The notes under the pieces: generated by a model
The model's input: only the letters and a program-made list of their open reading frames with translations
The model's database searches: none
Told to the model about the DNA's origin: nothing
NCBI GenBank assembly: GCA_030248295.1
Contig: JASANH010001073.1
Span: 1 to 64,000, forward strand
DNA length: 64,000 nucleotides
Direction of reading: 5' to 3'
Origin: Mesodorylaimus sp. YZB2_4
Taxonomy: Eukaryota > Nematoda > Enoplea > Dorylaimida > Dorylaimidae
Shown: one piece after another, positions 43,701 to 56,041 of the stretch
Position numbering within the stretch: position 1 is the stretch's first letter
How the letters are laid out: the number at the start of each line of letters is the position of its first letter
Position numbers and translations under genes: made by a program

Positions 43701-44886
43701 GCGACCCTTCGTTTTTAAACATGCTCTCTTACCTCACACCCAGTTGAACGCATCAAGTCGTTATTTCACATTCCTCTCCAGATCGGCTGTGGTGTTGGCA
43801 ATACGGTATTTCCTCTCTTAGAGCAAGTGAGGTGAGAATGAGCATCACCTGCCCTTTTTCTGAAACGATGTCTTGCTGGTCTTTTAGCGACCCTGGAATG
43901 TTCATTTATTGCTGTGACTTTTCTTCAAAAGCTATTGGTTTAGTGAAGGTAAGCTCAGGGGAAAGTTGAAAATTTATTGTGTCTATTAGCTCTCATTTCT
44001 TTTTATAACCCTTGCCTTTTGGTTTCAAAGCTTTTAAAAAACCTTTTTAGGAACACGGTCTGTATGACCAAAATCGCTGTCATGCCTTTGTCTGCGACAT
44101 CACCGCTGATCCACTAGTGTTACCGTTTCCAGAGGGCACTTTGGATATAGTGACATTAATTTTCGTATTGTCTGCTATTCATCCAACTAAGTAAGAACTA
44201 TTGAATTCTTCAGAAATTATGACAACACTTCTACTGCCAGAAAAATGTTATAGGATGAAAAAAACAGTGTCTAATGTCGTGCGATATCTGAAACCTGGCG
44301 GACTGTTGCTGCTGAGAGATTATGGTCGATATGATATGGCGCAGCTGAGGTTTAAGAAAGGTAACGTGCAGTGGCCATTTTTGGCAGGCCCGACTGCTTA
44401 TGCAGGAGAATTTGCATTTCACTAATGTTTCCTTAAATTTTTATTGGAAAAATATGTCTTATGTCAAAAGTTTGTTCTTCAGTGCGTGCACTTTACACTG
44501 TTTTTATCTTCTGAAATTGTAACTTACACTATTCCCGTTTTTTTCAGGCCGTTGCATTGGCGACAATTTTTACGTTCGTGGTGATGGAACGCGAGTTTAC
44601 TTTTTTACTTCGGGTAAGTAACATCCTTTCAGTTATATTGTAACATGCAAATGCACAGGATGGCCTACAGTATTTTTTGAGTAGGAGTTTAAAACATAGT
44701 TTTGATTTTAACGACGGGTATTCAATTGAAAATATCGTTTTAGAAGAATTGGACGAAATCTTATCTCAAGCGGGATTGACAAAAGAAACGAATCATATCG
44801 ATCGACGGCTTCAAGTAAATCGAGGAAAAATGTTGAAGATGTACCGGATATGGATTCAGTGCAAATATAGGAAGCCCTTATGTTGA
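40754..44886 (+). CDS. METTL2: METTL2/8-type tRNA N3-methylcytidine methyltransferase
   Basis: Nine exons in consistent phase: 40754-40860, 40925-41020, 41791-42004, 43782-43831, 43888-43948, 44051-44190, 44254-44360, 44548-44613 and 44744-44886, giving 327 residues. The family uses S-adenosylmethionine to form m3C at position 32 of certain tRNAs. Seen: the N-terminal family signature [13 protein letters not shown] followed by [28 protein letters not shown]; the SAM-binding motif [19 protein letters not shown] split by intron 3; [46 protein letters not shown]; and the C-terminal [19 protein letters not shown]. The WDNVEW segment favours METTL2/8 over METTL6. Introns 2 (770 bases) and 3 (1,777 bases) are long; intron 3 holds a SINE split by a hAT-like element. 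All joins are clean, so the gene looks functional. Confidence 0.94.
42160..42232 (-). repeat. SINE family 2, copy b, first part
   Basis: TCTCCACTAGGAGCACCTCCACACGAGGG matches 59219-59247. The copy is interrupted after the target duplication CACGAGGG by the hAT-like element and resumes at 43301. It lies in METTL intron 3. Confidence 0.7.
42233..43300. mobile_element. hAT-like non-autonomous element inserted in a SINE, perfect 8-bp TSD
   Basis: This 1,068-bp element starts CCAGCATCGACCGACCC and ends GGGTCGGTCGATGCTGG, a 17-bp perfect inverted repeat. It is flanked by CACGAGGG on both sides (42225-42232 and 43301-43308). Subterminal regions are arrays of GACCCG/GATCCG. The unoccupied SINE sequence (CCACACGAGGGTATCCTGG) is present at 59236-59254, so the insertion point is confirmed by comparison. 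The interior carries SINE-2-like fragments at about 42840-42970. It has no transposase. Confidence 0.82.
43301..43570 (-). repeat. SINE family 2, copy b, second part
   Basis: It continues the SINE after the hAT-like insertion (CACGAGGGCATCCTG..), followed by GGTACCGGGTGAGTCGCCCAGAG, shared with the copy at 59207-59580 (GGTACCGGGTGAGTCGCCCGCGG). Confidence 0.65.
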
Positions 44887-44917
44887 GAACACGAATGACC
44901 GTACAGCAGATTATGAT

Positions 44918-44923
44918 AATAAA
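44918..44923 (+). terminator. Polyadenylation signal AATAAA of the METTL gene
   Basis: AATAAA lies 32 bases after the stop codon. Confidence 0.6.
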
Positions 44924-44929
44924 TATTGT

Positions 44930-46287
44930 GATGCTGACAATAATGCGTGGTGAATTCTAAGAGCGTTGGGTAAATAATAGTTTCAGCGAATCTGTAATGC
45001 GCAATTCTTGGAGAGTTTCCTCTCATACTTAGGCTAGGAGCTAAAAGAGGAAGATTCATAACGATATTTATTACAAACGACAACTTTTCCATCATCGTCA
45101 GTGCGGATGGTATAATGTAACTCCTAGAACGTATGTACCTACACTATTTCCTGGAATACAGAATACTATCAAAAGTCTACTCGGATTTTTTGCCGCACCA
45201 TCAAACAATGCTGTGTTCTAGGATGGTAATTACTTGTTTAGCGTGCCATGTGTATGTAGAGTGGCGGTCGATTCATATAGGAAATATTGGCGAAATGTAC
45301 TTTTTTGTCTCCCCCTCCCCCCCCCCCCCCCCCCCTCCCATCTAGAAAATATTCTCTCTGAAAAAGCATCGATTGAAACGATGAACGGATCATTTCAATC
45401 TGATCCGACTGCTGCATCATCCGAATTCGCAACAGAAATTTTTCCCCTTCTTTCTGCTTCGAAATAAAAATATGCTCCATAGTTGGTTTTGAATCCTGTT
45501 GTATGTACATACAGAGGTGCTGGTTAGTTCTCCCGAGTTTTTTGGAATGGTCTAGACAGTGACAGCGAGAGCGTCAGCCCAGGTATAGTCGGAGGAGTTG
45601 CCTAGCTTTCACCAACTTGGGTCAGCCAGCCACATCCTCTCCTACGTTTCCAGGCTTGGTTTCGCAAGGCACCTGAATGGAGTAACACTGGCAAACTGGC
45701 ACTGGCAGCAAGCATTGAAATCGTTTTATCTGCCTCAGATAAAGAAACCAAAAGATGAAACATGTTTTGAAAAACTTCAACATGATCGATCTCGTCGTGA
45801 GACCCTTAACGATCGTCGTTTGATGGTAATTTTTTTTTTGTTTTTTATATCCAATTTCTATTATGTATACAGTAGATAATTATACTATTTTGCCGAGATA
45901 CCGCACACCAAATATGGAGGGAGAAGTGGAGGTTCACTCGGCGCCAGCCTTTCCCCTCCCCCATCCGTTTCGGCCCACTTTTTGCTCATCCCGCTCCCTT
46001 GGCAAATTTACAGCATATCTCTTAGGGACATACATACTGTCTTCATGTGGGTCACTGCACTGGCAATCAGGTAGCGCGGCTTCGAAACTTGCTTAAGGCT
46101 CAAAGTTTCTGTAAATAAATGCGGATTTGAAATTACAGAGCCTCTTTTTATGCTGACCTTACGTGTATATTTTCTGTCTATGCCTGGAGTGGCTATGACA
46201 GTATAACACACTGATTGTATAAGCGACCAGAAACAGATGCTTTACTAGTAGGTCACGTTGACTTCTGTTATTGCAGGTCTCCATTTT
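44930..46287. other. Intergenic between convergent genes
   Basis: A long C-run lies at about 45317-45334. An open frame at about 45690-45822 (ending NDRRLM before a GTAATT-like donor) might be a lone exon, but no family was recognised. The METTL gene and the lectin-PAN gene converge on this stretch. Confidence 0.3.
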
Positions 46288-46293
46288 TTTATT
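46288..46293 (-). terminator. Possible polyadenylation signal of the lectin-PAN gene
   Basis: AATAAA on the minus strand, about 300 bases beyond the stop codon at 46592. Confidence 0.35.
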
Positions 46294-46591
46294 CTTCACA
46301 TTTCTTTTATAAATGGGTATAATGGTAAATAAAAATACAGGCGTCGTCAGATGAGATGCACGAAAATCAGTTTCAAATAAAGATGGGATAAGACACCGCG
46401 TAGTCTCTGATAGCGGATGTGTTGCCTCACATCACAAAAACTTGGCCACATTGCTGACAAATGATGCTAAAAACAGTTATACCAAATACGATAGTGTATT
46501 GTAGCTGTAGTAAATTGTAGGAGCATGCTTAATTTTCAATTGAAAACCTTAATGAGGAAGATTTTCGTGAAACCAAAACTCTTGTCCTTTG

Positions 46592-49500
46592 TTATTCTGG
46601 ATGCTTATCCCACTTGAATAACCAAACCGAAACGGCAGAACTTCTGGAACAAGAGCTTAGCGTCGATTGCAGGAAACAGGTTCCGTCGGACGAGTATTCA
46701 ACGCCCACGCAATCACTTCGACCTCGACATTTTTCGATGCATTGATCCATATTCTTGGTTTGGATCTTCCCAATATTGTTTCCACCACATTCTACATTCA
46801 TCTTCACGATTACTGTTGATAGATTTTCGTGACTGCTACAATTTTCAAATTTGGATTTCAAATTGCACAACTTTGTTGAAAAGTCGTACAAAAATCCGAC
46901 GCAACCAGCCAATGTATAACAGCTTTGGAGACAAGATGTGGTCGAATTTTGGCTTATCTGTTTTAAATTATTTCCTTGGCAAGTAAAGCCACTTTTCTTC
47001 GCTGGTGCTCTCAGGAACACAGCCATCGCTCGAAAATCTTCCAAGCAATTGGTCAAAGTGGATTTCAATATGCATCCATCGGATTGCTTGTAAACCACAC
47101 CATTGCATCCAGGTCTAGCATCACATTTCTCAGTGCACTCGTCCAAAGTGGTAGCCTCTAAGCGTGCCATGTCATTGCCAGGACAGTCTTTCATATGAAT
47201 TGCTTGGACGGGATAATCTGTAGGACGACAATTTTCCATATTCGATTTGAGCAGGCATTGTTGCGTGGTCGGGTAATAGACAGCACCAGCGCAATCTGTT
47301 TCGCTTTGACAAAGATAAGCGCATGATGTGAGTGGGATGGACCAGAATTCCATTTCGTCTTTCCCAGAACAAATATACCCACCTCTGAGAGCTCTCTCTC
47401 TCACATGAACTATGAGGCCGCCCGAATCTTCAGAACATTTAGAAGCTACCGATTTCAAATAACATCCTTCTTTTCTGAATTGAACTGCAACACAATTTGA
47501 TGTTTGTTCGCATTTGAGGACGCATGCTTCCAGTGTTGTCGGTGGCATTTCAGCGATGTCATTACCGAAGCAATCATGGTTGATTCGCATTGTTACAACT
47601 GGTTTCGATGTGGCGTGACAACCGTCCCCTCTTGATTTGAACAAACAGTGTTTATTCTTCTGATCATAAGAAGCAAGGCTGCATCCTTCAGTGCCATGGC
47701 ATTGTTTCCAACATTCCGCAAGTGATAGGTTGATTTGCAAAGCTAGGTCGTAGGCGTCCGAACATTCATATCCAACAGGTTTGTTGGGATCTTTTACAAA
47801 AACCATCGTGCCCATATCGTCTTCGTGACAGTCTGTATGAGTATTTTTCAAGAAGCAGCGGGTGTCTTTGAATTGCACACTGATGCAGCTGGAATTTCGT
47901 CGGCAGTGATCGATGCAGGAATTTAAATCTGTAGGATTGATTATTTTAATGTCATGCCCATAGCAATCAAATTTTGTTCGAATTAATGCCCTCCCATTGT
48001 TGTCGCCATTCTCAAAATATGTTCCAATGTTTGATAATAATACGCATTCCGTAGTATTGAAAGTGTAAAGTGCGCCTTTGCATCGATTATTATCCCAACA
48101 ATGATCGGAGCATTCAGTTATGGATGTCCTGACGTGCAGAATTATCTTGTTTTTGTTGAATCCATTCGAAGATGAGGGTGATTTCTGTTTATTGATTGCA
48201 GGATCTTGCACCCAAGCAGTTATGACGGAGTTCTCTTGTGATGTGCAATTATCTATAGCCGACTTTAGGGAGCACACGCCATGATTATAAAGGACTCCCG
48301 CAACTGACGATATCGATCGCCCAGAATCGACGCAATCAGACATTGTCATATTATCGGCTCTGTCAATATCGTATCCCACGCATTCCTAAAATATTTTCCA
48401 ATACATATTTGTACTGTAAATAATTATAACGCATGCGAAACCCAAGCTCCAGTATACAGTAAATAACTTTTTTCTTTGAGAATACTGTATACACGCCCTT
48501 TGCGCGCCGTATGGTGCCGCTTGTATTTCCATAGAAAACAGATAGTATGTAGTGAATATTAAAATATCTTTTGAGGTATCAACATCATATCTATATCTTT
48601 TTGCAAATGAATATCTGCGTGTATATCTTATGTTTTTAAAGCGGAGATATGCATTTGAGATATGAATTTAAAAATCTTACGGAAATCTGAAATACATGGA
48701 TGTGATCATTGCTTGCATCAGCATGAACTTTTCGATGTTTTCTACGGATTATTTTGTGAACCTTCGCATCCCGCATTGGAATCACCTTTGCGCCAAGAAG
48801 CACCAAGTGTGAAAATATCAGTTTTGAGAAAACTACATTTACAGTCTCAGCTTCTGAGTGTGTGTAAGTGCAAAGCACTGATTATGGTGTAAGACTTGGG
48901 CCATCTTTAATTTGCGTTTCCTACTGATTTCATGCAGCTGGGGAAATGATAACGATATTTTCAGATACAGTTCTTTGACAAAAAGCGCGCTTTTATGTTC
49001 CTATTTGTTCAAACTCATTAGGGCGTGAATAAACAAGGTCATTAGCATAACCGAAACTGAAATTTTCTCTCAAAATCCATCTCCATAATCACTATCGATT
49101 CTGTCTGAATCGGTTTCGGCGAGTGCAACCAATTGGCACCAACTGCTCCATCTTTCCTTCCCCACATTCGAGTTTTTTGAATCAGCAAAAACGCACTAAC
49201 TGCAGAAAAAAGACGAAGTTGATGCCTTTTTGCCTGCGATCTTTGGCAGATGAGAATCAGAAAAAGTGGGTATTTGGGGGCTCAGTAATTCATGATGTCA
49301 TACTGTAGATACGGCTGAGTCGTTTTGGCAGATGAAACTTCTGAGTGCTCGAAATATATCTCAGCATTTGGTGCACTTTTCCAGTTTCACACTTGGTGGC
49401 TTTTGGCATACAGGCATCGCATTTGCGCTTTAATGCTGGTATTCGCAGGAACGCACTCTTACATATATCGGAGCCGAATATTATAAAAGGGGGGAGCAAA

Positions 49501-52500
49501 CCACTCTCAAAAGGCATTCGTAGTCACTGCAGTGAGCACAGGTGCACTGGCTGGTCTAAAAATTTTCGATTGAGATTATTTAGAAATCCGATGTTTGTTC
49601 GTTTATAAGATAATTAAAATTTTCTGAGCTCGTCTCTCCTCTATAAAATGTGAATTCCTCCTCCAAGCTCCTGAAATGTGAATGCATTCAGCTAAGCTGC
49701 GTCAACTGCAAATCGCAGGCTTGACTTGCAGTTCAAGCTGATACAGCACACTCCTCAGCTTTTGCATTTCTAATATGAACAAAGCTAACAAGTTGAAAGT
49801 TATGAGACCACTGCTGCTGCTTGGTTTGACCGATGGCCGAAACAGCAGTGTCTGAGAACAGTCAAAAAATTTTCAGGCTCTCAATTTTTCAGATTTTTAT
49901 TAATAATAGTGATTTTCAAGTTTCATAAATTTATATCTTGAATGGATGGTCATTCATACCTTTGCAGAGGATATGCTTTGAATGTTCAAACATAACTATA
50001 TCAATATCTTTGTAGGATGAACTGTAGAGAAAGTTATAAATCATATCTACCGTATTTCCTGGAAACTTTCCCCCCCCCCTTCGAAATTCTCCTCTCTGGT
50101 TATTCTCCCCCGTCTAGAACCCGATTGAATTTTATTCTCCCCCTCTCCCGAATATATTTGAGGCGCATATTATTAAAGGAATTACCGCACAGAATCATCA
50201 GGTGTGGAAAATGTGAAGGACATTAGTGTTAGCGTTACAATAATGTTTACCTTGAAGAGTCAGATGAAGATGAGGCTGCAGACGAAGATATCGTGCATAT
50301 TGATTGAATTCGGCTATGAGTAGCATGAATACGGGAAGAGAAGTATTGAAATAAACAAAGTTAGTGGTACTTGTTGGGAAGCTGTAGACTGTCTATCTTT
50401 CTATAATGGCATCGCGAAAATGTTTAATTTTTATTTTTCCCCCTCTGGAAATCCTCCCCCCTCTGGTTATTCTCCACCGTCTGGGACCCATTTGCAAAAA
50501 TTTCTCCCCAGGGGAAAATTTCGGGGAAATACGGCATGTTTTCTCTAGTTCTCATCAACACTAACTGAACTACAAACGCTTTTACCCAAATTTACAATTT
50601 TCTAAAGCTTCACTAAAGATTTCCAAGTGCCGAAAATCCAACAAAACTGAACGCTTACCTGTCGCATTTTCAATGTGACAATTGGGGTTGATGTGCTGCG
50701 ACAATTTTCAAATTTTGATTTTAGCCAGCAGTTTCTTCTGTCTAATCCATACGATACTCCTATACAATCTGGATTTCTCATGCAGGATTCCGAACAATTG
50801 TCCAAACTTATGTTCGAAATATGTTCCATATCGTTGCCTAAACACTCCACGCCTTCTCTGACCAATGGATCTTTCACCCACGCACTTGTTCCACTATTGT
50901 CTAATCGGCAGTTGAGCATTTGCGATTTCAGCCAACATTCGTCCGATATCTTGAAAACACCCACACATTTTGGAGTAGTTTTGCATTTTTTGATACATTC
51001 GTCGAGTGTGTCAACTTGAAGTTTCTCGATGTTATTTTCTGGACAGTCGTATCGCGGTATGACGGTCGTGATATCTTGTTTGGTATAACGGCAGTTTTCC
51101 ATTTTCGATTTTAACCAACATTGGGAAGTGGTCGGATTGTGAGCAATGCTGAGACAGTCTTTTGTGCGAGTGCACTGGGACACACATCCGGACAGAGATA
51201 AGGGTGTGGGAGAAGATATGTCGTTGCCGCGACAGTGATAGCCGCTACATCTCCAAGATCTGATTGCCAAGTGGGCAAGCGTCATATCATCGCTCAGATT
51301 CCTTACTGGCCATGACTCCCAAACTTCTGTGCCATTCGAGTCCGTGATGACGAGTCGCCCTTCGTCGCCCAGTGTCGCATTGAAGGGTCCTGCTGTTCCA
51401 TTTAGAATGTTTATAGTGGACCAGACCCAGAGGTAGGTGGAGTCCATAATGACCATGTTACCCTTTTTATGGTCCACAAAAAGAGTGTAGGGTGGGCGAG
51501 TGCCTGGGATATTGGCTGTGTACGACGACCACATGGTTCTTTGGTGATCTTTGATGACCAAATTTCCAGTTTCTTGTAAAATCAGTTTGAATCTGCCATT
51601 CTGCGATTGAAGTCCACTGTTTTGTTGTATAAATCTTGTGCATAGTTCGTCCATTGACTCGAGAGAGTCCTGTTCGAGAAGTCTAACTGAGATATCGATC
51701 GTGTTATGGGGATCGGTTTGATGCAAATAAGGCTCAGCAGTTTTGACGTCAGTTGGCATGAGGTACATGTCCGGATGTTTGAATCCTTGGCGACACGGCC
51801 TGAGATGAGTCGATTTAGCGCACCAGATTTCAATATTTGCAGCGTCATAAAGTCTTAAGTTTTCATCTTCGATCACGAGTTTGTATCCGTCCGAAGTTGC
51901 ATCGGCTCGTCGTGGTACACCAACAGTGTAATTATGAGCGACCGATACTGTCGACCAAACAGTGATCCATTGATTTACTCGATATTTTTGTTCACTAAAA
52001 ATATTTTTAGCTTCGATAATAAAATGACCTTTTTCAGTAATTCTAGCACGCATTGGAAAATTTTCCATGTTTTCTAATTCAGTTGACCAAACAGTCAAAT
52101 CGAATCCAACCTTTGCCAACTCTAAATTACCGTTGCGAAATTTAAGTTCATATTCGCCCCATTTCTTGATTCGTTGCGATGTCAATGGCTCTTCGTGACT
52201 TTGAAGCATACTATCTGCGGGAATATTTTTCAGATGATTATCAGTATCGACTCGAATGGCTTGCTCGTCGTCCGTGCATTTGAGCAAAGTGACTGAACAA
52301 GGTTCCGATTTTCGCACTCGGGACACTTCTACGTATCGAATTTCCTCCACTCCGTACGAATCGACGCACGTGAATGGAACTACGACCACGTCCAAATGTT
52401 GCAAACAAGCCGCTTTTACGCATTCGCCAGGTCGCACTGTGAATTCATCGCTGCTCGAGGTAGAAACGGTTTTCGTGTTGGTCTTCTCAGTTGCATTGGA

Positions 52501-53928
52501 AACAGTGATATCAGTTCCCACATCCTCTCCCTTGGTGAAAGTTCTTTCCAGTTGTCTAGTACGAGTCTTCGCTTCCTCTTCTGTCTTTCCATCAGTTCGA
52601 CTGTTCGTCTTTGAAGTTCCATGCGTGACAGTTTTGCTGACAGTTTTTGAATTTGTTCGAGTCTGACTTTCCTGTTCAGTATCGGTGGTCGAGTCGGTTT
52701 CGCTCCTTCCTTCCACTGTGTTCCAAGTCACTGTATCTTGGGTCGATTCTGAAGTGCCCGTATTGACTGTGTTGGAAGATTGGACCGAATTGGATATTGA
52801 ATCTGTCACTCGATCGTCCCGGGTCGAACTTTCCGAGTGGCCCACATTGAGCGAGGTCGAGCCGCCATTCGACCGCGCACGATTTCTGGATTGAGACGAA
52901 CCTTGGGTTTGAGACTGTGACTGGCCGGAATTGAGCGACTGGCTGGACGAGTCTGATCTTCCCCTAGTTGATGTGGAGGAACCACCCCGAGATGCGGTCG
53001 ATGATTCCGAAGTTCCTCTGCTATGACTGAGGCTACCGCCGCCGCCGAAGCCTGCGAAGGAAAAACCGGCCGAAACTGACCCACCCGTTTCCTGGGTCCG
53101 GCCGTGCGAGCGCTGGTCTTCCCAATTCCTTCCAGTCGCCTCCGATTCTTCTCTGCTCTGCGATGCTTGTATGCCTCGCTCGAAATTTGTACCGCTGGTC
53201 TGACTGGACTCTGATGTGGTGCCCTCGGACTCCGTATCTTCCCAAGTTTTGCCAGTTGTCTGCGATGTTTCTGTGCCCGTCGTCAGCGAGGTCCCCTTTG
53301 AGCGATCGTGGCCGATCGTATTGGTGTAACCTTGCGTCGATGATGTCGACCACTCCTTTCCGAATGTCTTTGACCAACTGCCACCTCGCGAATCTTCTCT
53401 GGATCGGGTTACGGCTTTTGTGCGACTGCGTTCGTGTCCTATGGTCAATGCATCGGAAACAGTATCGGCTATCGAACTTTCTTCGCCTTGATTTTCTGCC
53501 AGACTAAATCCCAATTCCAGTGAATGGGCGATGGATTTTGTGAATGAATCGCCTTCGCTTTTACTGAATCCAGTAGAAATAGATTTCCTGTAGGATTGAG
53601 CCCGACTGTCCGTGACGCTAATCGATACGGCTTGTGATAAGGTCACTTCGCCACTGATTGTTCGTTTACATGGTTCAGGAGAGGATGTGGGGCAATGCAG
53701 TGAACTGATGCCACGAATTAGAGCGCCATCGCCTTGGCCTCTTTTCAAATTGGCGTATTTCACACCCGTCAAAACTTCGTGATATGGATTGGCGATCGGA
53801 TTTTTGCTTACTAAGGGAATGCAAACGACAATTTTTTCTGGGTCGTCACCGTCATCTAATTTTCCACAATTTTGTGGTGGAAATGTAGAAAAGAAAAATA
53901 ACAAAACTAAAATTTTTAAAGGTTCCAT
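46592..53928 (-). CDS. Giant secreted protein: Ser/Thr-rich region, bulb-type lectin domains and about 12 PAN units
   Basis: Two exons, 53928-50659 and 48385-46592, join in phase 0 (CGACAG|GTAAGC ... TTTTAG|GAATGC) to give 1,687 residues. Residues 1-21 are a signal peptide. Residues about 94-493 are almost entirely Ser, Thr, Gly, Arg and Glu in alternating polar patterns with no long hydrophobic run. Residues 494-560 are Cys-containing (RPGECVKAAC, VVVPFTC). Residues about 585-705 and 775-872 each hold three repeats of the bulb-lectin type (NGNLELAK...VWST, TGNLVIKD...MWSS, EGRLVITD...VWES), the mannose-binding beta-prism fold. From residue 894 to the end run about 12 PAN/apple-like units of some 65-80 residues (CxGNDI ... 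CI.KC...C.GV ... CWLKS..NC), three in exon 1 and nine in exon 2; one lacks its first Cys. There is no membrane anchor. The role is inferred as extracellular glycan or protein binding. A pore-forming-type fold for the Ser/Thr region is conceivable but unproven. Confidence 0.82.
48386..50658 (-). other. 2.27-kb intron of the lectin-PAN gene
   Basis: The intron is bounded by GTAAGC and TTTTAG on the minus strand. It contains the inverted-repeat element at 50048-50535. Open frames inside (for example 48636-48878) have no motif. Confidence 0.7.
50048..50535. mobile_element. MITE-like element with CCGTATTTCC ends
   Basis: The left end TACCGTATTTCC(TGG)AAACTTTCCCC and the right end GGGGAAAATTTCGGGGAAATACGGCA are inverted copies. 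Pyrimidine-rich blocks (TCTGGTTATTCTCC.CCGTCT) are also repeated inside. It lies in the intron of the lectin-PAN gene. The TSD is unclear. Confidence 0.5.
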
Positions 53929-53939
53929 TCTTGTTGCAG

Positions 53940-55600
53940 CCTTGACTACTTTTATGAAAAAATCGATGGTACCCTAAAAATGCAAAAAAATTAATTACGA
54001 CCAGCACTCTTTAAAAATAAATTATTTAGGTAGATCTGGCTAATGCAGACTGTTCGAAAGAACGGGCAGCATAAGATTTGTGTCCTCCCGTCTGTACTGT
54101 ATGAACGCTTTGACCAGGTACCGTAACAAGCCCCACGAAAAGCAAATCCACAGTTTCTAAAACGCTATTTCTGGCGCCTTATAGCGGGGGGGGGCTGCCT
54201 ACAACATCAGATATATTAACGAACCGGTCTGCTGTAGTCCTACTCCTTCCAACCCACGAATGTATTTGGTACTGCGACAGTTTTAGTTTTCGCGCTATGC
54301 CCCCTTGACCTAGCGATAGTGCACTCCCACTGGTCACTTCGATGTTTCAATCAAGGTCACTTTCTTCAAGAAGGTATGCCGCGGGCTCACCTTGGTCAAG
54401 GCCTCGTACTCCAGTCTTTCGCCCACGCCTACTTGATGAATGACTGGCTGCACCAGCTGAAATAAAATGTGAGCGCGTATCGACTTTAACGCACCGAATA
54501 GAGTTTTGCAACTCCGAATCCGATTTTCCCTTTACTGGTTTCTTCCTTTTTTTGATTTTTTGGCTGAAGCCCGTTTTCACGTATACCGAGGTGCCTTCTT
54601 CAATGTACGGCCATTCAGCCTGTTTCAAGTTCTCTCGCAATAACAGCCTCTCAATAGTCTACCCCGCAAAAAATCCTAATTGTGTCCAGACAAGGCGTCC
54701 CCTTTGTATTTTTTTCGGGATGCTGGGTTTTAGGGCAATTTCAGGCCAATCTCCATGTAAATGTCTCGTTCGGACGGATACTCGGTGTAAACTTCGTGCG
54801 AGTACAAACCTCTCTCAATTATATCCGCAGTCGCTGGATATAAGAGGAGACAAGCTCAGAACAGACACAACAAGATGAGAAATATGCGAGTTTTTCGAAA
54901 TGACCAAGGCTCACTCACTCTGTCTATCATGATCCGGGGGGGGGGGGGCGCGCTGTGCGGATGGAGCCTTATAGCTGATGCAACAGAGAATTTTGTTGGC
55001 TGCTCCTTTCCTAGTTTCTTTGACCGCACTAAAAATGCGTGCAACGCCCTTACAACTTTTTTTGCTTTCAACTTCTTGAGCAATCCGGACTCGTTTGAAA
55101 TGTCGATTATCAGTGATATGCTTGGTGAAAAAAGGGTAAGCAGTGCTTGCACAGTGCGAGCCATCCACTACGCCACACTTAAATCCTTATCTTAAGGCAG
55201 AGGCTCATGAAATTTCAAATTGCTGACCTTGACCTTGACTTCAATTCGTCGCCTAACTATCTAGAAGCCCACCGTACTGTAGCAAGTCCACAAATTTTTA
55301 AATGGAGGAAAGGGTGGCGAGGTGGCGAGGGGGTGAGGAGGAGGGTCACATGAAAAGTTCTGGCAGCCTTAACATCTCTATCTTTTCTCACACTTTCATA
55401 TAACCGCCCTAAATTTTTTAAAGCAGTAGATGATTAGGCAATAGTGGCCAATGATTTCGCGGGCAAGCAGAATAGGGCACACGAATACACAGTTGGCTTC
55501 TACTAATGCATTTGTGGCCTGAAGTTCAGTACCTATGCTGTAAGTAGACGTAGAGTACAGTGCACCTGAGCTTGGTAGGAAATATGTATATAATCGCTAC
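53940..55600. other. Intergenic between the lectin-PAN gene and the channel fragment
   Basis: A TTTTTAG|GG acceptor-like site on the minus strand just upstream of the ATG at 53928 hints at a 5' UTR intron. Poly-G runs lie at about 54187 and 54938-54946. TGACCTTGACCTTGAC at about 55225-55240 matches the GGTCAAGGTCA repeat. No gene is supported. Confidence 0.35.
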
Positions 55601-55611
55601 CCTCATTTCAG

Positions 55612-56041
55612 TCAGCAGCGTACATGGAAGAGGCTGACCGCATAATAAGACTGTCAACTGAGGAGGAATTCTGCCCAAAGCATTGCCGCTGGACTTACAT
55701 CAGCACAGGAAGCTTCTTTGAGCTGGAGCCAAGCAGACAGCAGCAACCTTCAAGACCGCATTTATAGCAAGATACACGTTTACTACTCCGATTTCGCCTA
55801 CCTTCACCACACACAGGTCAAGGAAACATCCGCTTGCCTTACCTTTCATGATTTGGGGAATGTGATGGGCCTGTACTGGGGAATGTCATTGATTGCCTTC
55901 TCTCATGTCATATACTATACCCTCAAATATTTATATGTTAGGAACAGGGAAAGTAGAAACCGAGTCGCTCCAGCTATGCTCGAAACTACTTCGGATATTG
56001 AGCTTTCAAAAGAAGTGCTGAGGAATCCGGTGTGTGAGTAA
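55612..56041 (+). pseudogene. DEG/ENaC channel C-terminal fragment, frame-broken
   Basis: After a CATTTCAG acceptor, one frame gives AAYMEEADRIIRLSTEEEFC followed by PKHCRW, like the Cys-rich segment before the second membrane helix of DEG/ENaC channels. At about 55705-55720 the homologous reading changes frame and continues as KIHVYYSDF, LTFHDLGNVMGLYWGMSLIAF and a basic tail, stopping at 56041. The FHDLGNVMGLYWGMS segment corresponds to the pre-pore region and second helix. No upstream exons were found within 1.5 kb. It looks like a truncated, frameshifted relic of a second channel gene. Confidence 0.55.

Noticed and set aside
43827..43831. Earlier donor (GAGCAA|GTGAGG) for METTL exon 4
   Set aside because: It breaks the phase with exon 5; the donor at 43832 restores it.
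44214..44253. Earlier acceptor (CTTCAG at 44213) for METTL exon 7
   Set aside because: It also keeps phase but would insert 13 residues not expected in the family; the acceptor at 44253 joins directly into the conserved sequence.
52241..53507. Several open frames on both strands inside the Ser/Thr-rich exon
   Set aside because: They are shadows of a low-complexity coding region; the minus-strand main frame alone has a start, splice phase and domains.
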